Source of the DNA: Crotophaga sulcirostris
Lineage: Eukaryota > Chordata > Aves > Cuculiformes > Crotophagidae
DNA length: 64,000 bases
Assembly (NCBI GenBank): GCA_013397455.1
Contig: VYZB01000271.1
Coordinates: 211,008 to 275,007, forward strand
Direction of reading: 5' to 3'
Part shown: positions 44,880 to 56,985 of the stretch, piece by piece
Numbering within the stretch: position 1 is the first letter of the stretch
Layout: each line of letters begins with the position of its first letter
Program-made: the position numbers and the translations under genes
Notes under the pieces: generated by a model
What the model saw: only the letters and a program-made list of their open reading frames with translations
Told to the model about the DNA's origin: nothing
Databases searched by the model: none

Positions 44880-47185
44880 GTAAGTGCAGTGGTGGTTTTT
44901 CCTTGCTGAGAGTGTGCTGGTGCTAAAGCATCACGTGATGCTGGAGGAGCAGCAGGGTTGGGCTTTTGTGCTGCACCTCAGATGGGTCTAAGAGCCCAGA
45001 TGTGCCTCTGCCAAGGAGGCAGCCCCTGAATAGAGACCCATGCACTAGCACAATTATTTTCCCACTGTGTGAAAAATGTCTGAGATACATTTATCGCTGT
45101 CTTTCCATAATCTGTGAAGGGAAACTGTGTAGGCATCCTCAGTCCTTCCTGCGTAAACTTTGATGCATGGGAACTGAATGCTTCAACTGAGGAACTGGCA
45201 TGATGATTGCAATAAAAGCTGGGATGGCTTTGCCACTGCCACCGCCAACTGTGGGGCTCTGGGATGGGACTTGGGGGACCTTTGGAAAGGTGAGAAGGTA
45301 AAGCGATGGGTGGGAGTGGAGTAAAACCTCCCCAGGAACCTTGCAGAGGAACCAGGTTTAAGGAAGTATTTAGGATTTGGAAGAAACATGAAAGTTAGAG
45401 GTTGCAATCCTGGCTAGCGTCGTCATCTGTAACCTTTCCAGTGATGGGCTCCTCTCAGGCAACCTGCTCTGCCACCAGCCACCCTGTTTGCTTTCTCCTT
45501 CAGGACCTGGTGGGTAGAAGTGTAAAATTTCCCCTTTCTCGTGCACAAGTCCCTGCACCGCTCTGTGTTTGATGTTTTCACACTTCCAAAGTCCCTGTGG
45601 GTTTTCTAACCAGCAGAAAGGGTCCTGCTTCTGTGCTGGGATAAATTATCTGGGCTGTCTTGCAAGCAGCAGGGCTGCTGTGTATTGCGTCATCTTTGCC
45701 TTTGCCCTCTTCGCATGTTTCCTTTTAAAAAAGACATATTTATCCAAAAAGCAGCTTCTCTGTTTGCTGCTACCTGTTGGGTTGATAATTGAGTCCCACC
45801 AAAGGCATTGACACCAGACGTGTGCCCAAGGACTTGTTGCTGTTGTGGCAGCTTGCATGGCACCGTTGAACTCAACGTTTTTGGTTTGTTTTTTTTCCCC
45901 TTGAGCAGAAAACAATTCACTAGTTGGAGCCTAAAAATGTCAAAGGGAGGGGAGTTGTGGTGGTCTTGGGGTTTTGGGTGCTGCTAGTGTGACCTCGCTC
46001 TGGGACAGAGCTGCTATGTGATGGGGACACCACTGCCCAGGGCGTATCTCTCTGCAGCATGGGCACATGATGGCAAATAAATGCCTGCAATGATGCTTGC
46101 TTCTTTCTATTGCCAACCATGTATGTTGTTCCCTGGTCATCTCGCCTCCACGCAGTCAATCAGCAGGGTTTCCTAGCTGTGTTGCTTGATGCTTCCCTGG
46201 GCTGTTTTCCATGTAGGAGCACTAGGATGCAAGCTGCTGTACCAGCTGTGCATCCTCTGCCTCGTCCCCTCCATGGCTGGTGCTGGCAGCACAGGTGGTT
46301 GTAAATCCTGGTGTGTGAGTGACTGGCCTGATGCCCGCTCCCTGCACATCCATCTCACTGGATGGCATCTGGCAGAACATTGGCTCACCCCAAAAACTAC
46401 TTCTCATTTCAAAACTGTACATAAACTGCAGATTGGTGCTTTGCTTGTGACATTGGCAGCCTCATCTGGGTGCCACTTGTCCCAAAGAGCCCTTCCTGCC
46501 CAGCCGGGGCTGGTGGGAGATGTGGGCTGCCATGTGTCATCCTCTCCAGTTGTATCTGCTGTGGGAATCCCCGCTGCTTTGGCTGTTGTGTGTGACATCC
46601 CCATGCTATTGCTTGGGACAGCAATTCCCATGGAGGACACGTGCTGGCAGCAGGCAACTTGTCCCTGACACACGATGACACTCTGCAAAAGGTATTGCCA
46701 GCTGGGAGAGGCCCGAGAGCTGGGCTGGAGTAGTGCTAATGCCACCAGTGGGACAGACCCTGACCTGGGGCACGTGCCAGCGCAGAATGCGATGTCACGG
46801 TCGCCGTTAAGAGAAGGGCCTCTCAGCTGCTGCTGAAATGCTTTCAGGCTGCTCTACACCAGCACATCAGGTTGCCTTGGTCCTTGGGAGAGTTACACCG
46901 TGTCGTGCAAGCAGCATCGCTACGCTGGGCGCTGCTGCAGCACACGGAGAAACTCTAGTCAAGGGATGGAAGAACCAACCAGCTGATTTTTCCGTGTTGG
47001 GGCTGTGTTACATCAGGAAGTGAACGTTCAGCTCTGCCTTCCCAGGCAATTCCTGGAGGAGCAGCTCTGGCTGTTCTGCCAGCAGTGAAAAGCAAGCACG
47101 TCTGGCTGCCAAGTGGGGACAGGCAGGACGAGACCTGCTGGTCCCCAGAAAAGAGGAGAAGGTGGAAAATGGACTGTAGGGGCGG

Positions 47186-47306
47186 NNNNNNNNNNNNNNN
47201 NNNNNNNNNNNNNNNNNNNNNNNNNNNNNNNNNNNNNNNNNNNNNNNNNNNNNNNNNNNNNNNNNNNNNNNNNNNNNNNNNNNNNNNNNNNNNNNNNNNN
47301 NNNNNN
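47186..47306. other. assembly gap (121 N)
   Basis: A run of 121 N. The left flank ends GTAGGGGCGG and the right flank begins GCGGTAATCG, so both edges are G-rich. Nothing can be said about the missing bases. Protein frames crossing the gap are meaningless. Confidence 1.
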
Positions 47307-48821
47307 GCGGTAATCGCCTCACAGCTTCTTCGTCCCGATCCTCTTATACCCATCCTATTGCACATCTCTTCCCCAGACACGGCCATGTGTGTTAGCAGAG
47401 ATAAAAGCTCGCTTCCCACGCAGGGCTCTTCTCCCCCAGCATGCTTAATCGCCAGCCAATGTGGCAAACAGCCTTCCTGGGAGATGCCCTGGGCTTGGCT
47501 CCTTGCTTTTCCTCCCTACCTTTTGCATCCCCACTCCTGCTTTCCCCTGCACCCCAGGGCTCCCCACACGCCCCTGCAGCCCACCCATCCATCACGTGTC
47601 TCTGATAAAGGAGCTTCTTCTGCACCCAAAATTAATCACATTGCCATGCCGGCAGAGGATGAGGCAGCTGCACCGAAATGCCTGAATCTCTGGCTAATTT
47701 ATCACAAGGGCTGGATGCAGAACCGCTCTGCAGCTCCTGCCGCATGGGGACACGCTCCAGAGAGGCATCCAGTCCTGGGGAGCCACAAGGGCTGAGATCG
47801 GATGCGCTGGGAGCAGGTCTTCTCTTCCTTCCTGGAACTCTACTATTGATTTTCAACCAGGAGAACCTGGCAGCAGGTTGCTCACATTCAGGAGGACTGA
47901 TGCTACTCCTGACAGCCTGGTTCCTCGGGGCCACCTTGGACCTGTGAGCTGATGTTCTCCTGTGCTGGAGGACGCTCAGAAACCTGCAGCAGGAGACTAA
48001 TGAGAAAAGTGGACATGAAGAAATTAATCCAGGACTTCCACAACTGCAGTGTTTGTGGATGGTGGAAGCAGGAGGTGTCTGGCCAGGCTTGATATGTCCT
48101 GTTTACTTAATTTACTACAGTGCTGCTTGTCAGAAGGAAAGATTTCACTGGCTGCACGACTGCAGCACGCATGCAACTTGCAGTGGGCTGGTATCAAAGC
48201 AGAGGACCAGCTCCAGGGCCAGGGGTGCTCAACTGTCCCAACTCCTGGTACAAGACATTTGGGATGGGAGCCTGTTGTGGTGTTCGCTCCTGGTGTGGCG
48301 CAGGGGATGTACATCTTTTGGGGATCCAAATCTTACTTATTGCCAGCTGCTCCTTTCCAATTCAGTATGGGTTTGGCTGGACCGACGTCCTTTTCCTAGG
48401 TCCATGCCTAGGACAGACACAGGTTCTGCCAGTATATTCACTCTTACTTGTCTTGTGGCGGTTAATTACTGATTCCAGATCAGTCTCAGCTCTGGAGTGC
48501 TTGTTAACTAATTGGATGCCTTCCAGCAAATCCCAGCAGTCTCTCCACGACGGGAAAGTCGCACATTCCTCGTCTGCTCCTTTATTGCTTTGTCCCGCTG
48601 TAGTCGATGGGAGCACCTTGGAAGAGGTCTGCTGGGGATGCTCTCCTGGAGCTTACCAGGGGCTGCTGAAACACAGTGGATGCTTGCTTTGGGATGCAAA
48701 ATAACTGACAGCAAAGCAAAGCACCAGGTAAATGCCCTGTACGGCTTGGAGCTGGTGGAAGAGGCTGGGAACCTGCTCTGCCCACTGATTTCTGAGGATT
48801 TCACAATGTCTCTCTTTGCAG

Positions 48822-48990
48822 ATGTTATCAGATGTGGAGTTTTTTGCCTTGTGGCCCAGCAGAAATGCAGGGAAACTCTTGTGCTTTGTGATCTGAGGCT
48901 CTGCGTTGTTCATGTTTGGCTGTTGGGGGGAGAACTAGTACCATGTTTTTAGAGAAAAGAGGCTTTTATCAATAAAAATTGAACTGCTGG
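48822..48990 (+). other. candidate terminal exon with polyadenylation signal
   Basis: A donor-like CAG|GTAAAT (intron from 48728) and an acceptor with a good pyrimidine tract, TGTCTCTCTTTGCAG (ending 48821), would define a 94-base intron, a usual size for short bird introns. The following sequence reaches an AATAAA at 48971-48976 within 150 bases. The plus frame through it (SLFADVIRCGVFCLVAQQKC) is not recognisable. It may be the end of a non-coding transcript, or chance. Confidence 0.2.
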
Positions 48991-50879
48991 TGCTCCCAGC
49001 AGCTTGCCTAGACAAAACAGTGAATTGCTTTTATTAAATTTTAACTCATAAGAGCCTGAGCTCCCTTATAACTACAGTGAGATGACTTTCAGATAAACAC
49101 AGCATTTTGGAGAGGGGTTAAGGGTGTTCTGGGTCTCTCCTTTCAACATGTGCCTGTGATGGCCCCCTGGGGTCACTAGGAGTTGTGGACAGCTGAGCAA
49201 GAGGAAAGCTCAGTTTGAGCATCTGAGCCTCATCCTCAGACTTTGCAGCCTGCTGATCTGACTGTGGGGTTTTCCCCCTCCTCACCCACATGTTTTTGGG
49301 GCTGTGCTTGTGACTGTTTCTGAGCTCTTGGGAGAGGCAGATGTGTGTATGTGGCTGTGAGCAGGAGACATGCCTGATCTGATGTTGATCCTTATTTTGA
49401 CTTCCTGGGGGCCTGTCTATGATACAGCCTTTGGTCAACGCAGAGGAAGAATTACTGCTCCCTTTGCTCGGCTGCCAGCTCAGTGAGCTGCTGCTGCGGG
49501 GGAAAGGGCTCCCAGGGGTGCCACTGCTGGCCCTGGTGGCATTCGTGATGGGTCCTTGTAGCAGGTGTTGCTCAACCTTGTCGAGGCTACCTCGTTCTAT
49601 TCATATGCTCTTATTTATTTAACTCATGGCTACAGCCAAAGCCTCTCCCGAAACACGAGAGAGACTGGCTTCTGCCCCCAGTTGAGTGGAGATTCTGGGG
49701 AGGAGCTGGGGAGCAGCTGAGACGTTTCATGGGGAGTTGGAGGCGCGTGGTGACGCCTGTGCGAGAAATGATTCAACAGCCTGGGAAATAACAGCTCAGG
49801 TTGCCAGAGTGCGTGTTGAGAAGGTGGCAGGCAGTGCTCCGCAGGAGTCTGACAGCAGAGAACAGCGATGTTGGGCGACTCCGTGAGATGTCTTTGGATT
49901 GAATTTGTCTGAGGTGGAAAAGTGAGGATTGGTCCCAGGTCTCACTGAAGTGGCTGGGACCTGTCTGGGGCAGCTGCTGTTGGCTTTGCTCAGTGCTTGG
50001 CTGGGAGGGAGCCTGGGTGCTGCTCAGGGCGCGACAGAACAAAGCATCCGAGGAAGCCTACAGTGCTCTGGGGTTGCTGACCCACCTCGGCAGAGGGAAG
50101 CACTCATCTGCCCAAGGAAAGGGCTTTTCCAGCCTCTGCCAAAGCTTAGGGAAAAACAACTTGCAGCTATTTTGAAGTGCTGTGCCATGCTCTGCAGCAA
50201 TTGCTGAGGAGGTGCCTCAGCCTTTCAGGGCTCAGAGTTCAGTTTCTGAAAGGATCTGTTCCCTATAAATTCAGATGAACTGTCTCTGCAGATGTCCATG
50301 TACCAGCAGCAAGACATCACTCAAAGACCTCCTGTGCCAGGGCTGACACCAGCAAATTTGCTACCTCTCTTTTCCTAGGTGCAAATAATGCCACAAATTA
50401 CACCAGAATTAACTATCTGTTAACAGTCCTCTGGTTTCTGATCCTTCAATTTTTCATCAGTGCCAAGGAATTGGAAGTGTGTCTTTGCATCTAGTCCTAC
50501 CCCATGGCAGTAAATGGGGTGGCACTGGAGGCTGCGGATGGGCTGGGAGTGCCAGGGGAGCACTGTCCTGCAGAGCCTTGGGGTGCTGGCAATGCCCTGT
50601 CCCGTGCCTTGGAGGAACAGGAGGTGCTAACACATCCCTGCCAGCACTGGGAGATGGTGCTGAGCCATTTCCTGATGGGCTTTGCCAAACAGCTCCGAGG
50701 CAGGTTCATGGCGTCTCCTGTCTTGTAGGATCTCTGTGGTTTTCATGGGCTTTAGTGGCATCTTATATTTTCCTGTGGCCAGGCACAAGTAACAGTTTTC
50801 TGTCCTTGCAGCTGCATTTTGCATCCACCTAGCAATGCAAACCCCCTGCACCCGCGTTTTGGAGGGGGCTGTGCTGTGA

Positions 50880-51318
50880 AATGATGGTGAAGGGTTTGGA
50901 GCACAAGCCCTTTGAGGAGCAACTGAGAGAGCTGAGACTGTTTAGCCTGGAGAAGAGGAGGCTCAGGGGAGACCTTATTGCTCTCTACAACTACCTAAAA
51001 GGAGGTTGTAGTCACGCAGGGGTTGGTCTCTTCTCTCAGGTGACCAGTGACAGAACTAGAGGACATGGACTCAAGCTTCGTCAGGGAAAGTTTAGGCTTG
51101 ATATTAGGAAAAAATTCTTCCCTGAAAGGGTAATTAGCCATTGGAATGCGCTGCCCAGGGAGGTGGTGGAGTCACCGTCCCTGGAGGTGTTTAAGAGGAG
51201 ATTGGATGAGGCACTCAGTGCCATGGTTTAGATGATGGGTTGGTGTTAGTGTTGGGTTATAGGTTGGACTCGATGATCTCAAAGGTTCTTTCCAACCTTG
51301 CGATACTGTGATACTGTG
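50880..51318 (+). mobile_element. CR1 LINE with intact ORF2 C-terminus, class B tail
   Basis: This is the best-preserved CR1 reading frame in the window. From 50881 to 51231 an uninterrupted 116-codon frame covers the final part of ORF2: [77 protein letters not shown] and [10 protein letters not shown], ending in TAG. The 3' UTR has GATGGGTTGGTGTTAGTG and a CGATACTGTGATACTGTGA tail. The copy is 5'-truncated just upstream, so the endonuclease and reverse transcriptase are absent and it cannot move itself. Confidence 0.97.
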
Positions 51319-51848
51319 AAATGCCCATATGGGCTTCTCTGAGCTCTTTGGGGTTCGTCCTGGTTTGTGTTTCCTTGAGCCTCTGTGCTTTGAGGCAGAG
51401 CTGGAAACACCAGCCTTTGAGGGGAGAGACCGGTGCTGGCACGTTCCGAAGCCAGCTCGAGGGAACTGGAATAACTTGATATGACTCTACGGAGCCTGAT
51501 TTCTAGTTCCTGTAATTAAACACCCAGCTGTTGAGGTCTTTTATGTGTATTCAAATGGAAACTTGGCAGGCTTACGGGTAGCAGGGAGCTGGATTTGGTG
51601 ACCAGGAAGATCTATTGCGCTCTTAAAGCAAACTCCATTATACTCTGGCCAGGATGGGCAGGGATCTGATCCTGGCAGGGATGTTTTTAGGGGCCAAACT
51701 GATGAGATGGGGTGGGAAACATTACTATGTTATTGCTGACGCCTGGCCATGGGCAAGGGTGAGTGGGGGCTTCCTTTAGAGTTGGGGTTTCTAGAAGCCA
51801 AAAGCAGTCCCCAGAAGCCCTAAGGCACCACACGTTAGGCTTCACACT
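51319..51848. other. single-copy non-coding stretch
   Basis: No recognisable gene between two CR1 copies. Confidence 0.55.
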
Positions 51849-52341
51849 TCAGCACAGGAAGGACACGGAGCTGTTGGGGCAAGTCCAGAATAGACCACGA
51901 AGATGATCTGAGGGCTGGAGCAACTCCCACATGAGGATAGGCTAAGACAGTTGGGGTTTTTCAGCCTTGGAGAAGAGAAGGCTCCTGGGAGACCTTAGAG
52001 CAGCCTCCAGTACTGAAAGGGGCTCCAGGAAAGCTGGGGAGGGGCTCTTGATCAGGGAGTGCAGGGATAGAACAAGGGAGAAGGGTTTTCAGCTGCAAGA
52101 GGGGAGATTGAGATGCGATCTCAGGGAGAAATGTTCTCCTGTGAGGGTGGGGAGGCCCTGGCCCAGGTTTCCCAGAGCAGTGGTGGCTGCCCCATCCCTG
52201 GAGGTGTTCAAGGCCAGGTTGGATGGGGCTTTGAGCACCCAAACCATCCAGCGGGAGGTGTCCCTGCCCATGGCGGGAGGGTTAGAACTGGATGGGCTTC
52301 TAGGTGCCTCCTAACCCAAACAATTCTGTGATTCTGTGAGG
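51849..52341 (+). mobile_element. CR1 LINE, about 0.49 kb, class A tail
   Basis: It starts with TTCAGCACAGGAAGGACACG. The block equivalent to FSLEKRRL is read as EKRRLLGDLRAASSTERGSR in a frame running 51967-52230, followed by KAGEGLLIRECRDRTREKGF and RVGRPWPRFPRAVVAAPSLE. It ends AACAATTCTGTGATTCTGTG. An extra base near 51966 (GCCTTGGAG) shifts the frame relative to the upstream part. Confidence 0.95.
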
Positions 52342-52978
52342 AAGAAGAGGGCTCAGCTACTGATGATCTTCCAGGCAGTGCCTGAGCTGAGTCTGAGCAA
52401 TAGTTGCCTCGTTCCAGCAGAGCTGGCAGGAGAAGATGGCTGTTCCTCTCTACCGAAACCCTAAACTTGCTATTTGTCCATTGCTAGCAATAATGTACTG
52501 AGTAGTAAATGTCACTTACAAAATTTATGGGAGAGAGGCTTTGCTAGTCTCCTTTTTAAGGTTATACTAAAATTAAACCGCATTTTCCCCCAAAAGGGAG
52601 CGGCAGGTTGTCACCGTAAAAAAAAAAAAAATGTCCCCGTGTGTTGTGGAGCAGCACACATGTGCGTGCACACAGCGTGCACAGGGATGGAAAGGCAGGG
52701 CAGCACAAAAGGCTCTGCTTATGTGGCTGTTTAGCTGAGGAAAATCATTATTTTTATACATATATTTTTATGCACCCAGGAAATTATGATATAAAAAAAA
52801 TTGGAGATTTAAACAAGCTTGGAGCTGAATTCCTGTATAAGAACTGGTGCGTGACTTCTTTATACAAATGAAATAAAATTACTGGGGGCATAGGCAGGCA
52901 TGTGCTACTGCTCAGGTAGAACAAGAGAGCATCCCATGCCATGTGGAAGTCACCAGCTCAGAGGAAATCTTTGTTTAT
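52342..52978. other. single-copy non-coding stretch
   Basis: No recognisable gene. It has an A14 run at 52618-52631, alternating CA/TG/CG bases at 52655-52685 (CACACATGTGCGTGCACACA) and AT-rich DNA from 52740 to 52880. Confidence 0.55.
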
Positions 52979-53515
52979 CATAGAATCATAGACTGGTTTG
53001 GATTGGAAGAGACCCTAAAACTCACTCAGTTCCAACCCCCTGCCATGGGACACTTCCCACTAGATCAGGGGGCTCAGAGCCCCATCAAACATCCCCCCTG
53101 AACACCTCCAAGGATGGGGCAGCCACCACTTCTCTGGGAAACCTGGGCCAGGGCCTCCCCACCCTCACAGGAAAACATTTCTTCCTAAGATCTCATCTCC
53201 ATCTCCCCTCTTGCAGCTGTAAACTGCTCCCCCTTGTTTTATCCCTGCAACCCCTGATCAAGAGCCCCTCCCCAGCTTTCCTGGAGCCCCTTTCAGTACT
53301 GGAGGCTGCTCTAAGGTCTCCCCAGAGCCTTCTCTTCTCCAGGCTGAACAACCCCAACTCTCCCAGCCTGTCCTTGTACAGGAGGTGCTCCAACCCTTGG
53401 ATGATCTTTGTTGCCTCCTCTGGACTTGCTGTAAAAGCTCCCTGTCCTTCCTGTGCTGAGGACTCCAGAACTGGGCACAGGGCTCCAGGTGGGGTCTCAC
53501 GGGAGCAGAGTAGTG
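52979..53515 (-). mobile_element. CR1 LINE, about 0.54 kb, class A tail
   Basis: On the plus strand it opens TCATAGAATCATAGACTGGT (reversed tail). On the minus strand the 5' part encodes [18 protein letters not shown] and LLQQVQRR (about 53415-53515), then shifts frame. [20 protein letters not shown] (about 53370-53310) is read in another frame. Non-functional. Confidence 0.95.
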
Positions 53516-56459
53516 GTTTAATTTGAGGTTAAGCAAGGAATTAGCATGGCTTTCACCAACGTTTTCCCATCTCACCCTGAGCAGTGGGGCAGGAGCTTGG
53601 TGTCCAGCTCTCCCCAGCCATCGCTGAGCCCTATGGCTGGATGGAGTTCCACAGCTTGGGGACATTCATGGGCTCTGGCAGCGCAGCTAATGCGATTAAG
53701 GGCTTTTCTCGCCCTCCACTCGGTGCTCATTAGCATTTCCCTTCTAAGGCATTTATGAGCATCACTTCGTCATGCCGCATCTTTAAGTTGTGATGAGAGG
53801 AGCACGCAAGCCAATTGTGGGTAGAAAGGCTCCCAAAGGCCATGGGTGCCACTGGGCTGGCGATGGGGCAGCAGAGGGAGGGGATGTGGCTGGGAGAGCT
53901 GCCGTGCCGCACTCTGCCACCAACCCAAACGTTTCCAACAAGGAGCTCTATTTATAGCAGGGACTGGGAGCTTGGGGAAGGCAGATGCCCTGGTTGAGGG
54001 AGGGTGAGGCTGCCTATCTGGTAGCCTGTGAACAGAGACCTACAAACAGCTTCTCTGTGGTGTCACAACCCCATCTTCTGCGCAGGCAGGGAGAGAACCC
54101 AATTTTGGAAGCCTCCTTACCAGCTCTCTTGAACCAGGACCAGGAGATATCTTTATTTGGTCTTACAAGTAGGTCTTCAGACATCTCTAAGTGGGTGCTT
54201 TGTAGCCTGCAAGCAAAGACCATTCTGCTATGCACTGCAAACCCTCTGCAGCAGCAAGCCCAAGGCTTTGCTCTGATGTCTCTGCAGTGTGCTCTCTGTG
54301 TCCCCATCCCAACTCTTCCAGGCATGCCTACAGCAGGCTGCTCTAGAGAGGAACCCATGACCAGTGGAGGTCACTTGCAGAAGATGCTTTTGGACTCTCC
54401 ATAGTGGCTCCCAGATGGATAGAGTTGGTGTGGCCTTTTTATTCTGGGAAGAAAAAAACAAGGAATGGAAAAATAAAAATTGTTCAATCCAACATTTCAA
54501 GAGAAGCATCTAACTGATGTGAAAGAGGATGTTTGGTTTGTGTGCTTCTGCTTAGCCATGGTCCATTCTGTGCTCATAGAGCACATGGAGTCCATCTCCA
54601 AGGGAGGCAGGTGAGGAAAACGTGGAGTAAGGATGTGGGATGTTTAACCAAATTGGAGCCAAGCTTTGTTGTGCTTTTAGTCACCTGAAATGTGTTAGAC
54701 TGGGTTGAACCAAAGCAGAAAACCGCATTTGATTATTTTTTCAGAATATTTTAGTTTTCCCACCAAGAAAACCTGAATTTCCCATGAAAATTGCATTTCA
54801 TATTCGGAAACAGTTTGTTAATGTGCTGATCAGCACTACAGAAGGCTGCTTTTCCAGGGGCTAATACCTGAAGATTGACGGATTTCAGTATCTAGCACGA
54901 TACATCCTCTGATTCAGCCTTTTCCCTGCATCACTGTTTCTTTTATGATTTTTCTTTCTCCCATGTGGAGCCTCTTGAGCCTTGCAAGACCTGGGCTCCT
55001 GCTGCAGCCTGGCTCAGCTGAGCCGAGGAAGGCCTCCCCTCTCTCTCTGTCTTCCTATTTTCATGAAACCTCCAGGCATTTAATATCTTGGAGATTTCCG
55101 ACTGTCACTCACCCGCTGTTGAATTTGACTGCTGAGTCGGAGAGTAATTAGGGGAGACAGGCAACACGTGGAGCACGTGATGGCACAGACCTTGTTTTCT
55201 TAAGGAAACCATGCCAAAAAAAGGAGGCAAAAAAACCCTTTAAAATCTCTCTTTTGATTTTTTTTTTCTTCATTCTGCCTGCAGTAGCTGTTGACGGTGG
55301 AAGCTAGGGCATGTGGGCTGGCCCCAGGGATGGTGATGCCCAGCACTGGGTGCTGCTGTGGGCAGGATGGGTACTGTTATCCCTACAGGTCATGGAGACA
55401 CAGCTTGATGTGATGACTTTGGTTCTTCTACTGTGACACTGAGTGTGCTTTAAAGACATGGCACCAGCATCTCCAGTGGCACTGTACCATTTCAGGGCAG
55501 AACCATCAACTCAGAGCCATCCTTCATAAATAAAGGAGAATTTAATTTAAAGCACTAATTGTTAACAATCTATTATACTGCACATTAAGGTGAGTCATTA
55601 GCAAAATAGCGGAACACCCACTAAAATACCTGTTAAAATACTGAATGGTGCTGCCATCAAAGAGACTCTGGCTGGTTGCTGAAGATGCTGCCTTCACCTC
55701 TAGGCCAGCCTCCTGCTCCAGGATGTGTTGATGGGATAAGATGTCTTGGTTAGAGCAGCCGCTTGAAGGTTTGGAGGTGACACGCAGTTGCTTTGTGTAG
55801 CCTGTGTGCCCCATCTTGCCATTTACATGGGCACACCAACACTGGGGGGGCAAAGGGTAGGCAGCGCTGTGCAATGGGAGCTACTGAGCCTGTTATGACA
55901 TTGGGAGGAGGTGTAAAAGATGCTGCAGAAGGCATGTGGTGCTGCCTCGTGCTGCAGGCAGCAGCAGGAGGAGGAAGGCTGCTAATGGGGGCTGCAGCTC
56001 CAGGCCAGCTCGCTGCCCTCTGGGCTCCAGCTCATCTCTGGGATGCTCAGAGAAACCTGGATATGCACAGCTGCCTGGCTGTGCCTGCTTTTATTCCCCT
56101 TTCCCACTCCTTTCTCTCCCCGCTGGCGAGCGGCCCAGAGCCAGGCTTTTTATGCTATTTCTTTTTGTCTTTTTCAATGAGAATAACTCTTTTATCTCTT
56201 GAATGTGAGACTGTGCTGGAAACAAAGTTCTACAAATCGTAGGGTTTTTACAGCCATCTCCACCTCCTAGGTTGCCTGCTTACAGCGTGGTCTATGCCCA
56301 GAGTTGGCATCACTGGCTAAGATGGAGCAGAGACAGGGACAGGAGGGAGCCCTGCCACCCCCATGGCACAATGCTCTCTCCACTCACTTTGCAGAGAGTA
56401 TAATAGGAAAGGAGAAGCACACGGATAGGAGGAGAGAGGCATACAGCAAGATAAACCAG

Positions 56460-56985
56460 CTCGTTCTGCTTAATTATGACTGACTCTGACAGCCCACATC
56501 TTTAGGTTGAAAAGTATCCGTGAGGTGCGGGCTGCTTCTCTCAAACAGGATGATTATGTTAATTAAAATGCTTTCTTTATAGCAGTTCTGATTAATAAAA
56601 ACAGTTCCAGTGCTCTCTTCAAACACGCTAACCTTCTGTTGTGCAGGAAAAACTGGCTTTTCTCAGCAATTTATGACTTTTAAAACAGATTAGAGCGGGA
56701 CAGCCTGCTGCTTTCACGCAGTAACGCTTCCTACCCGGGGGAGAGCGAGCAGCCCACCACCGCAGCACCCCGCTCCTGGGAACAGACGGAGGAGAGCGCT
56801 TGGGCAGCAGCTCCCGAGCAGGCAGCAACATGTGCCCGTGTGGGAGCTGCGGATGGGAGGCGTCGGGGAGCTCTGCAAGAGTGCCAGGGAATAAAAATAC
56901 CACTTATTTCTCTAATTGCTGTTTATTTCCTCTGCAAAGTATTGGGATAATTAACAAGCTCCCAATTAAAAAGAAAATTGTGTGT
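56460..56985. promoter_or_regulatory. candidate conserved non-coding region
   Basis: Contains TTAATTATGACTGACTCTG (about 56470), GATTATGTTAATTAAAATGC (about 56550), GATTAATAAAAAC (about 56590) and, after a GC-rich middle, TCTAATTGCTG and GGGATAATTAACAAG (about 56910-56960). Clustered homeodomain-type cores in repeat-free DNA make it a plausible regulatory region. Conservation is untested. Confidence 0.2.

Larger units (their letters stand above)
40606..50879. other. 10-kb CR1-free stretch with an assembly gap
   Basis: I recognise no gene. Notable small features are a TATATAAG box at 41919, a donor/acceptor pair bracketing 43 bases at 44837-44879, the N gap at 47186-47306, and a possible small intron plus terminal exon at 48728-48990. 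GT-rich bases lie near 44400-44425. Open frames are short and unrecognised. Confidence 0.5.

Noticed and set aside
46955..47795. open frames spanning the N run
   Set aside because: They exist only because N is read as unknown residues; there is no evidence of coding on either side.
52655..52690. alternating CA/TG/CG run as a Z-DNA candidate
   Set aside because: Only about 20 bases and interrupted; too short to claim a structure.
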